From Terfezia claveryi (lineage: Eukaryota > Ascomycota > Pezizomycetes > Pezizales > Pezizaceae), in contig WHUX01000008.1 of assembly GCA_015179025.1 (NCBI GenBank), forward strand, positions 372,001-436,000: DNA of 64,000 nt. Reading direction: 5' to 3'. This document shows, piece by piece, positions 55,932 through 64,000 of the stretch. Within the stretch, counting starts at the first letter, position 1. Every line of letters begins with the position of its first letter. The notes under the pieces are model-generated. The model worked only from the letters and a program-made list of their open reading frames with translations, did not search any database and had not been told where the DNA came from. Made by a program: the position numbers and the translations under genes.

Positions 55932-57513
55932 CTACAACTTACTCGGCCTCGAAAACCTCGGGTTCGGCACCGCCATCTTAAGAATCTTATAGTTGCTCTC
56001 CAAAAACGGCGGAAACCTAAACCCAATCAACCAATCTACCCAACCACCTTTATTCACCAACACCGGTCTCTGATGGACGAAGCTCAAGATACTCCACTTT
56101 CCTCTATACGTGCCCGTCCCACTCTGGCCTACCCCACCAAACGGCAACCCTCCAATAATCGAATTCATAAACGCTTCGTTTACGCAGAAGCCGCCTGAGC
56201 GGGTATTATTCAGGACAAGGTCTTGCTCTGCCTTCTTCTCCGAAAAAACATATGCGCCGAGGGAGGTATCAGACATCTTCCTCACCACGTCGACGGCGGA
56301 GGCGAGGTTATCTTCGTCGTAGACGATATATGCCAACAGCGGGCCAAAAATCTCCTGCTGCATAAGTGAGTCCGTTTTCCACTTTCCCTCACTGACGTGG
56401 CCCAGGCTGATGAGAGTCATCTCCATCAAGCGGTCCTTGGGGTCAATGATTTCCCCTCCAAGCTTGACCTCGCCAGAGGTGGTTTTGAAGATTTCATGCA
56501 CGCGGTTGAAGTGCCGGTCGTTGACGATTCGAGAGTAGTCTGGGGAATTTCGGAGCCCGGTGGGGTAGAATGATTTTAGGACTTTGGAGAACTCAGTGAT
56601 GAAGGCGGTTTCAAGCGAGCGAGGGATGAGGAAGTAGTCTGGGGCGGTGCAGGATTGGCCGGAGTTGAGGGATTTAGCCCAGGCAATGCGTTTGGCAGCG
56701 ACGGGGATGTTGGCGGAAGGGGCGATGATGACGGGGTTTTTGCCTCCACTGTAACATATAGGGGACGGAATTAGTATGTCGTTATATATTTTTAATTGGG
56801 GGAGGCACATACAGCTCGAGAATAACGGGAGTCAGGAACTCCGCTGCAGCCCTAGAGACAATCTTCCCGACCGCTCCATTCCCCGTGTACAAAATCTTAT
56901 CAAACTGCTGCTTCAACACCAACGTAGTCTCGGGCACTGCACCCTGAATAACTCTATAACACTCCTTGTCCATCCCACTAATCTCAAACAGCTTCTCCAG
57001 CGTGGCCGCGCTGTGTGGGGAAATCTCACTCGGTTTCAAGATACACGTATTCCCCGCCGCGATCGCACCAAACAACGGGATAAGATTCAAGTTCCAGGGG
57101 TAGTTCCACGCGCCAATAAGCAGCACTACGCCCATGGGGTCCTTTTTCAAGTATGTCTGATGAGACCATCGTAGGTACCACGGAATTCCCTCTGAGATGT
57201 TTTCATCTGCAAGCCAGGTTTTCATGTTTTTGATTATGCCGATGAGCTCGGATTTCGTGTAGTTGATGTCGGCGAAGGAGGTCTCGAAGAGGGCACGGCC
57301 AAGGTCCGCGGACATGGCGGAGATGGCCGTCTCCTCAATGTCGCAGAGACCATAGTAGAGTTTTTGGAGTTGGTTGATGCGGAACTCGAGGGGCCGGGTG
57401 CGGCCGCTGTGGAAGGCGCTGCGAGCGGTGTCGATGATTGTTGGGATTTGGTCGAGGGGGGTAGGTTGGAACTGGGGGAGGGAAGCGGCGAGGGAAGGGT
57501 CTGCGAGAGGCAT
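55932..57513 (-). CDS. Fatty-aldehyde dehydrogenase, ALDH3 type (HFD1-like)
   Basis: Proposed exons on the minus strand are 57513-56813 and 56748-55932 with a 64-bp intron (505 residues). The splice restores the ALDH signature: exon 1 ends ...TPVILEL and exon 2 begins GGKNPVIIAPS. Active-site residues are E233 (LELGG) and C267 (NSGQSC), 34 apart as in the family; N137 lies in GAWNYPWNL and the late PFGGVGQSGTG motif is present. The enzyme should oxidise long-chain aliphatic aldehydes to fatty acids with NAD(P)+. In yeast, HFD1 acts in sphingolipid breakdown and 4-hydroxybenzoate formation for ubiquinone. The C-terminus (GGWVDWLIGFRFPPF...) is hydrophobic and could attach to membranes. Another ALDH3 substrate is possible. 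It is convergent with ADI1 and in the same orientation as the next two minus-strand genes. Confidence 0.92.
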
Positions 57514-58902
57514 CGTTGCTAATTGTGGGGGGGAATTGGGAGGTATTGGGGTTTGTAGTCTATGCCGAAGGTGTATATCGTAGAGGTTACTTGTATCAGT
57601 TCTGAAGCAGCAATACAGTCGTACCTCTTGAGAAATCCAGAAGGACCCGGAAGTTGTCTCGAGGCTGAGATACTGGAGGGGGAATTAGGTATCCAGTTTC
57701 ATGGGACACATCGATCCCTGCCACAAATGCAACCTTCGTATCGATCGGATCATCTGTCTTGGAACTGCGAATCCCTCTGCGATTTGCCTCACTAAGGCCG
57801 CGTGCGGCCAAACCCGATCGAGACTAAACCCCCCTTGCTTTTGGCAACTCAATTCCGGCTCATGGACATACCGGTAAGTGTAACCAGTAAAGCCGAGCGT
57901 CGGCCCGGCTGGGACAGCAGCTACCCGCACATAACAATTGCGTTACAGCATCTTCTTGATATGAAGATAACGAAGATTACTCCATCTCTCCGAGAAGCAA
58001 TGCGGATGCCATCAACCTCGTAATGGATTCTATTGGCAGCCTGTGTTGGGCGACTTAGGCACCGCTATTAGCACTTACTTTCAGCTCCCAAATTTGACAG
58101 CTCGGTCAGTATAGGACGACGAGGGAGGGTGTGTTGATTCTCGGTGATCGGGGCCTTGGGTTTTTCTGTATTGTAGGCTGGCTGGCCAATGTAGAAAGCT
58201 GGTATTGGTTCAAGGTCTTTTGCGAGACTGGCCCCGGTGATAGCAACTTTAAATTTCTTTGTAGAGGATGTGTAGTCTAACAAATATAAAACCGGGCATC
58301 AGAAAGTACTACTAATCTTGTTGATTGGTTGTGGGTGCTAGCTAACGGTGCTATCATAGTTGGTTGAGGGTAACGCTGAGTTCGTGCCAACCAGACTGCA
58401 GAGTCCCCAAATCAAAACTATGAAGGCAGGAGTCCTATTCGTGATATCATCAGCGTACACACCCAGCCTACGACTCCACTTTCGCACCGAAGCCACTACA
58501 AGAGTAAGTCTCAGCCTCCTTATACTGCTACCGAAACTAGAAAAAAAAAGTATTACAGAAGCAACGTAAATTCATTACAAGAATCAAAATACCCAAAAAA
58601 CAAAGCAAGTCCAGACAAGAATGATCCACAATACAGCCAATATACTGGGGTGCGTGCATGCTGCCCCCCTTCGACAAAACCGAAACCTTTGGTCGGGTTG
58701 ATCTTCTCATATTGGTACCCTCCCAATTTGATATCCTTATAGACTCTCTGCTTTTGCCCCATCCCTTACTGGATATTTTCCTTGGATTGACTTTTCGTCC
58801 CAAGCGATCAAGTGAGGGAGGCCTTTATTCCCTCCGCGTAAGTCCACAGTCAGTGGCGTCCACTTGGAACAATACATTTACCTCCTCTTCTCCAAGTAGC
58901 TG
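57514..58902. other. Intergenic region
   Basis: Between two minus-strand genes. It contains one TGAGGGTAAC (58365-58374, minus GTTACCCTCA) and, 9 bases later, a dispersed-motif copy (58384-58397). The minus-strand frame 58068-58283 looks accidental. The first part holds the aldehyde dehydrogenase promoter. Confidence 0.5.
58375..58406 (+). repeat. Dispersed motif copy with weak direct repeats
   Basis: The core GTGCCAACCAGACT (58384-58397) is bordered by GCTGAGTTC (58375-58383) and GCAGAGTCC (58398-58406), 7 of 9 identical. The final A of the consensus is absent. Confidence 0.45.
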
Positions 58903-60705
58903 TCAATTCCCGCCCACCTCATCCTCGTCCTCTCCATCATGGTCTTCACCTTCAGTCCCAGACATATCGCCATCCCCGTCTTCACCTTCATCGCCTTCAT
59001 CGTCATTATCTCCATCGCCGTCATCATTTTCGCCTTCTGTTCGGGAGTGTTCGCCTTCTTCGTTTTCGCTAGGGAGATGATCGCTGGGGAAGTTGAGGTG
59101 TTTCCATTCTTCAATCTATTGTGGGAACAGAATGTGTTCAGTGATGCCCGGAGTAGTTTAGGGAGTATTCACATGGATTACGAAAATATAGAGTAATATT
59201 CCCTTCATGAGAAAAATGAACTCACTTCTTCGATAATTGCTCGTAACCTATCCCTCGTTGTCTCAACCGCATGGCTCCCCATTAAAAGGCGAAGTGGTGG
59301 ATGTTCACAGTGTGCAAGCTATATAATCCCCCAAAGTCATGTCAGTGAGATTACTGGTTTGTGTAGATAAAGTACATACCTCCCACACACACTCCGCAAT
59401 CTTCACTGCACTCGTGGGCTGATTATGCTTCAACCAGTCCACCATCTTTAACGCATGCTGTGCCGGGCTCGTACTTGGTCTATAGGGGGCACTAGGGGGC
59501 TTAATTAAGAAATGCCCCCACAGTGGTGGCTGAATATTTGCCGCAAGCTCATCTGGCCTATCACCACACCATATTTGTTAGAAGGACTAGCCACCATAAC
59601 TTCACATCATAGAGAACATACTCATCCCTCCTAGTTATACTGGGCTCTACTAGCGTCGCCTTCACCCCAAATGGCTCAATCTCATACATCAGGCTCTCGA
59701 CTAGGCCCTCCACTGCAAATTTTGTCGCACCGTATGGTCCTAAGCCCGGGATTCCAGAGAATCCCGCGATGGAGCTGAAGATTATGTATCTGCCGTAGCC
59801 ACGTTCACGAAAGTACGGGAGGGTGAGCTGTAAGATATTTAGTATTCCTAAAACGTTGGTGTCGAATTGGGAGCGGATGTCTGTTTCGTCTTGGTCTTCG
59901 CAGGAACCGATGATACCTGTAAACAGAAAAAGTAAGTGATGTAAACAAGGGCCATATAAAAGATTGCTTGGAGCGGGGAGAAGATTACCAAAACCAGCGC
60001 AGCTACACTCTAGCAAAACAACAGTTAGCCATAATCACTTGTAGTACCATCTCTCCACATTCACCATCGCTACCAATATTACCATCCCTCACCCTCCAAT
60101 GATATAGAGTTCAATACTAACTTCGCAATAACATCAATCCTCCCCCACTTCGCTCTCGCCTTCTCTATCACCTCCTCCAACGTCCGTCTAACTTTGACAT
60201 CACACACCAACCCCTGACATCTCGCATGCCAATTCTGCATAACTTGCTCCCCGTCAACGTCCCTCCCAACTGCTGTAACATTATCCCCCATTTCAAGTGC
60301 ATTACGGCAGATTGATCTGCCGAGATGGCCCGTAGCCCCAAAGATCTATCTTCCCGCACCACCCATCAGAAAATCAGCTTCAAACCCTTCACCCCATCAC
60401 CTAATCTCCAATTACATCTAGAGCCCGCTACTTACCACCCAAACCAACCTCCTCGGTCTATTTTGTAGACTTGGCGGCTCACTAGAGCTCGGCAAATGCG
60501 GTGTATATCCCACTGGCAACTCGATAAAATCCGGATCATTGGTATCATCTCCTTCTCCTCTTCCTCCTTCTTCTACACTTCCCTCTACATCAGCGTCCCC
60601 GTCCATCTTGATATCATTGCCCCAAGCAGCAACCGTGCCTTCGCCGTGCGCAGTGGGACTGGCCGTGGTGCTATTCGTCGCAGCAGTACTGCCAGTGGAG
60701 CTCAT
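58903..60705 (-). CDS. Short-chain dehydrogenase/reductase with acidic C-terminal tail
   Basis: Proposed minus-strand exons: 60705-60436, 60345-60122, 60002-59989, 59916-59622, 59557-59380, 59318-59226 and 59115-58903 (428 residues). The joins restore a classical SDR. The N-terminal 85 residues are Ser/Thr/Asp-rich; the first splice gives RRLVWVIFGATGHLGRSI (nucleotide-binding Gly motif at 93-99). A 14-nt third exon supplies most of NCAGFG (165-170). The catalytic residues are S218, Y231 and K235 (SSIAGFSG... and YGATK). The tail after about residue 358 (IEEWKHLNFPSDHL, then over 40 mostly Asp, Glu and Gly residues) is unusual. The substrate is unknown; the closest general type is an NAD(P)-dependent oxidoreductase of the classical family. 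Introns 2-6 are supported by frame and family motifs, the microexon less firmly. Confidence 0.82.
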
Positions 60706-61287
60706 AGCTCTGGAGAGATAGTAGTAGGTAACTACTTATTAGGGTATCTTAGAAAATGCTGTCCTAAAATCTTTAAAAAAGCAACGATTTCGGGCAACCG
60801 AAACCTCTAGGCTGGAAGGCTGAATTATCTACCTGTCAGAATGTAATAAGGAATGAGGATGTAGGGACTGGAAACCGGGATTTGATTTGGCTCGCTCTGG
60901 GTTAGCTAAGGAAGTAAATGCTCACTGCCATCCAGCCCTGTGAAGATCTTCGTGTAATGAATGGCATGCAAGGCCTTACTGTACGGGATGCATGTACATG
61001 CGATGCTTGGCTGCGGCATTTGGATAGAACCTTCAGGGTAACAGAAACTCGCTTGGTGCAGTTCTAATAAATTTAAACCTCGCGTATCATTGGGATGGTT
61101 TTTGAAACGAAAACTGCTGCGACCCCGGAATGGAGGTTTTCGCCACCCTTCCGAAAGAATTTGATAAACCTTATGAAGGGGAAGTTGAGAACCGAGCTAC
61201 TAGACTAAACAAGTTCTGTTTCTAGCATTTAGGTATCGCTAAGCTGCGCCTGTTAATATACATTTTGCCCCACTTCTCTAGCAACTT
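60706..61287. other. Intergenic region
   Basis: Between the start of the short-chain dehydrogenase gene and the 3' end of the cardiolipin synthase gene. It should carry the dehydrogenase promoter; no specific site is recognised. Confidence 0.5.
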
Positions 61288-62105
61288 CTATTGCTTTATG
61301 TCTCCCTTTCCATCATTACCGTTCTCTCCATCACCCTTCCCCCGCCCTTCCCCATGTTGCTTCAAAATCTTGACCGCATTCTTTGAGAACACATAGCTTA
61401 GCCCACTCCAGATTGTTGTCACGGCCACAGTGTATCTAAATCTACATATCAGTACACGGCCCCCCCTACTATACGCTTCCAAAACCTGGGGTATACTCAC
61501 TGAGCGGCCACCATCGTCACCTCACTAATCGGCAAAATCGGCGCCGCCGTACTCGCCGTAATCAACCCCAGCTGCAACAACGTGTTAACCTTACTTATAG
61601 TGGTAGGCTTAACTTCCGCACTTGGCAACGAGAAATTCCAATATCTCATAAACGTCTTTGGCGGGGGTAGACTGATATATCGATACCAGATCGCACTGAT
61701 TGCCAGTCCCACATCTCTACCCAAGATGATCACGGCAAGCCACACCGGTAGTAACCCTTTCACCGCAAGTGATACTGTGAGCACCGTGACTAGTAGTTTA
61801 TCTGCCATTGGGTCCACTACACTACCGACGACGGTTTGTAGTTTCCATTTTCGTGCTATCCAACCATCAAGGACATCGGTAATGCCGGCAGCGACGAGGA
61901 GAGCGAGTGCAGGGACAGTTTGGTCGTGGAGAATAAAGTATCCTAATGCGGGGGTAGAAAGGATACGGGTGAAGGTGAGGAAATTGGGGACATTGTAGAT
62001 TTGTTCATGGGGTGTATACGGGAGCTTTGGCTTGGAAGGAGCGGGGAGGTCACTGATAGAGTTAAGAGGCGTTGAGAGATGAGAAATATGAACTGAGATA
62101 TCCAT
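61288..62105 (-). CDS. CRD1: Cardiolipin synthase (CDP-alcohol phosphatidyltransferase)
   Basis: Proposed minus-strand exons are 62105-61501 and 61435-61288, with a 65-bp phase-2 intron (250 residues). The complete CDP-alcohol phosphatidyltransferase signature is present at residues 77-102: D77, D80-G81, A84-R85, G94, D98 and D102. The start of the domain (IYNVPNFLTFTRI) is characteristic of eukaryotic cardiolipin synthases, which join CDP-diacylglycerol and phosphatidylglycerol in the inner mitochondrial membrane. Several hydrophobic helices follow, and exon 2 adds YTVAVTTIWSGLSYVFS and a Gly/Lys-rich C-terminal tail. The N-terminal 35 residues are short for a mitochondrial presequence. An in-frame stop (TAA) lies just upstream of the ATG, so a further 5' exon would be needed for a longer form. 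Phosphatidylglycerophosphate synthase is a less likely alternative. Confidence 0.88.
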
Positions 62106-63175
62106 CGGAAGATAGAGCTGTCCTTAAGGGACCAGAGTAGAACAGGAGAAGGCGGATGAGGGTATTGCAACGTACGTCTTTTCTCCCTCCTGCTTCTTTG
62201 ACAATAGTATAGAGCTACCCCGGAATGCTCTTCGCAAGATATATACCGACTTGTAGGTTGATAAAGACGACCGGAGGCTAGACGTAATTCCCCAATTCAG
62301 CCCCAGGATACACTTGGGTTCCCAATGACACTCTCCAACGTATTCTCTGGCAGTTCAATAGAATGGGTATATTGACCGGTGAACGAAGGTAGGTAGGTAG
62401 GGACATGGCCGGCTTACCTACCATGACACCTCCTGTGATCCCAATCCCCAGCCTGGCGACTTCATTACATTTCTATCACCTCCAAGTTGTTTTGGTATCG
62501 AGGAAAAACTCGGAGGCTGCAGAAAGGACTTGTTCGAGACACTGACACCGGTTCTCCATGCTGTTGATTGAGCAAAGCATACCCGCCCGAGAGGCACCGA
62601 GTGAGTGACGACCCTCGCTGCCATGATGTGGTGATAAGATATATACGCACTGCTGTTTGAGACTGGCGTTGTTTCCCTCAGCACCGGTAGTGAAATTGAT
62701 TTGCCCTTGCTCTGTCAGATTTCTATCTAGTCTCGAATGTCGAATGCGATTGCAGTTCAGGACTCTCAGAAATTGTATGAGGTATGTATCCGGCGAATTT
62801 CCAGATTATCCAATTGGAATGGTAAGATCTGTTTGTCGCCGCCAAGTTTTCTGCTAACCCACCGAATTTGCATAAGACGCTGATGCAAGAATCACTGGCT
62901 CACATTTACTATGCAATTGCAATAGTTGTTTACTCCGTACAGTAGCCTAATAATAATAATAATACAAAATCTAAGTACTGTACATACAGAAAAGGGTGGG
63001 AGAAAGTCTTTAAACACCCCCTTTTTTAGCACCCACGCATTGTATACAAGCGTCACCGGATTTTACTTCGGTACTAGGAATTAACAGCTGAAATGAAAAA
63101 GCAAATACAGACTTGGAGCATGCATCTAGACCCCCATCAGGCAACGCGCTGAAAAATGGGAGAGATAAGTCGACA
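62106..63175. other. Intergenic region
   Basis: Upstream of the cardiolipin synthase gene. No gene, RNA gene or strong repeat is recognised; there is a short AAT-type run near 62950. Confidence 0.5.
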
Positions 63176-63598
63176 TCAATTGGCAATGGTATCTAGCCAC
63201 TTAGGTACGTATAAGCAGCCCGCGCCTGAAGACCCTGTCTCTTCTGCAGGAAACCCTGAGCCCTTGGAATCTGCAGAGTATATAAAGTGTTGTGCCCCCG
63301 CACCCCCCAGCCTGTGCTGGTAAATAGAGGCAAAGATACGCAAACGACTTCTGGTATCCAAACAAACGAAATTATCATTCAAGGGCGTGGAGCCTATCTG
63401 ACCATTGTATATCCGAATCTCCAAATACATTTTTTCGAACGGAAGCCACCCTCCTAAATTCTCCTCGGCTCCAATCCATATTCCGAAAGTCAGATCTAAG
63501 ACCAAAAAAAAGTCTATCCCAATGTCGTCGAGATAAGCATCCCTCTCCACACCCTCAATCAAAGGTCCAGAAGCCTCGGGATACCCCCCAGCAAACCT
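63176..63598 (-). CDS. Possible last exon of an unrecognised gene
   Basis: A minus-strand frame of about 140 codons ends at 63176. Its composition (AYLDDIGIDFFLVLDLTFG, then WIGAEENLGGW) is protein-like, with a plausible globular pattern. There is no good start codon: the frame continues above the internal TTG to an AG (TTGACTTAG) near 63600, which could be a splice acceptor. If so, this is the last exon of a gene whose earlier exons lie in 63.6-64 kb or beyond the window. I could not identify a matching donor. No family is recognised and it may be chance. Confidence 0.25.
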   Translation of the reverse strand, partial: RFAGGYPEASGPLIEGVERDAYLDDIGIDFFLVLDLTFGIWIGAEENLGGWLPFEKMYLEIRIYNGQIGSTPLNDNFVCLDTRSRLRIFASIYQHRLGGAGAQHFIYSADSKGSGFPAEETGSSGAGCLYVPKWLDTIAN

Positions 63599-64000
63599 AA
63601 GTCAAAACTAACTTGACTTTTCGTGGCTGCCTAAACCAGGTCATATCCTCAAATCAAACATCTGCTCCCACCACTACTGGCTGTGAAAGTGATAGGGAAA
63701 GTTGAGTTTGAGACCGTCTCACATACAAAAGTCTCTTGTGCGTTTCGTCCCAATTATCACCTGTACAACGCGCTTGGAATTACCGGATTAGGGAGGTGTG
63801 GAGGGCTGTCAAAGCATGATTAATATCGTTCAGTTTTGGTGTGTTGCGGTTGGCTGCCCAACACGGTACCTACCGACTATGGGAATGCTGCTCTGGTTTA
63901 ATAGCTAGGCGGTATCAGGTGGGTCGAAGTTAAGTTTGTCCAATTGTGTGAGATTGGATTGGGTGACGAGGGCGCCAGCGAGATGTCGCCGTTCTTGGAA
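63599..64000. other. Window edge, nothing firmly supported
   Basis: This may contain upstream exons of the minus-strand frame at 63176-63598. No motif is recognised. Confidence 0.4.

Noticed and set aside
56519..56650. TAGTCTGGGG words resembling the dispersed motif
   Set aside because: They lie in conserved aldehyde dehydrogenase coding sequence and match only the first eight bases.
58658..59196. Plus-strand Ser/Pro-rich frames
   Set aside because: They are antisense to the acidic last exon of the short-chain dehydrogenase gene.

Overview
The window is nuclear DNA of a filamentous ascomycete (Pezizomycotina). Genes have short GT-AG introns (mostly 55-110 bp, several with a CTAAC-type branch site), fungal-type proteins (Nup50/Nup2, Nup85, pogo/Fot1 transposase, ALDH3 fatty-aldehyde dehydrogenase) and no operon-like spacing. 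I cannot fix the class or genus from sequence alone. I support 16 protein-coding loci; exon joins were rebuilt by hand from splice sites, frame and conserved motifs.

Layout. 1-0.83 kb: 3' end of a Ser/Asn-rich two-TM protein. 3.6-6.0 kb: F-box protein with WD-like repeats. 7.0-8.0 kb (minus): unrecognised protein. 8-15.4 kb: gene-poor. 15.4-16.3 kb: Pro/Ser-rich protein. 16.3-21.7 kb: gene-poor. 21.7-22.6 kb: helical hypothetical protein. 24.2-27.9 kb: nucleoporin Nup50/Nup2. 28.8-30.5 kb (minus): ADGF/CECR1-type adenosine deaminase. 30.5-33.5 kb: gene-poor. 33.5-34.9 kb: Cys-rich type I membrane protein. 35.8-39.4 kb (minus): nucleoporin Nup85. 39.4-47 kb: gene-poor, with two miniature transposons and a GC-rich island. 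47-49.7 kb: polyproline protein with a DUF7514-like domain. 51.1-54.5 kb: cluster of four TA-flanked DNA transposons, including one apparently complete 1926-bp pogo/Fot1 element. 54.6-55.4 kb: acireductone dioxygenase (methionine salvage). 55.9-57.5 kb (minus): fatty-aldehyde dehydrogenase. 58.9-60.7 kb (minus): seven-exon short-chain dehydrogenase. 61.3-62.1 kb (minus): cardiolipin synthase. 63.2-63.6 kb (minus): possible last exon of a further gene.

The genes are mostly unrelated housekeeping functions: nuclear transport (two nucleoporins 8 kb apart), purine, methionine, aldehyde and cardiolipin metabolism. No biosynthetic cluster is evident.

The most unusual signal is outside the genes. 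A 15-bp sequence, GTGCCAACCAGACTA, and near copies occur about 13 times in non-coding DNA, where chance predicts essentially none. Several copies are flanked directly by 8-12 bp direct repeats: 17.1, 19.1, 19.4, 2.2 and 51.47 kb, with a weaker case at 58.4 kb. The 51.47 kb copy sits in one transposon and is absent from the homologous place in its neighbour, so an empty site is visible. The copies share one end and differ in how far they extend from the other (12 to about 53 bp). This looks like a family of very short insertions or footprints that I cannot match to a known class. A second 10-bp motif (GTTACCCTCA, 7 exact copies) is also over-represented.
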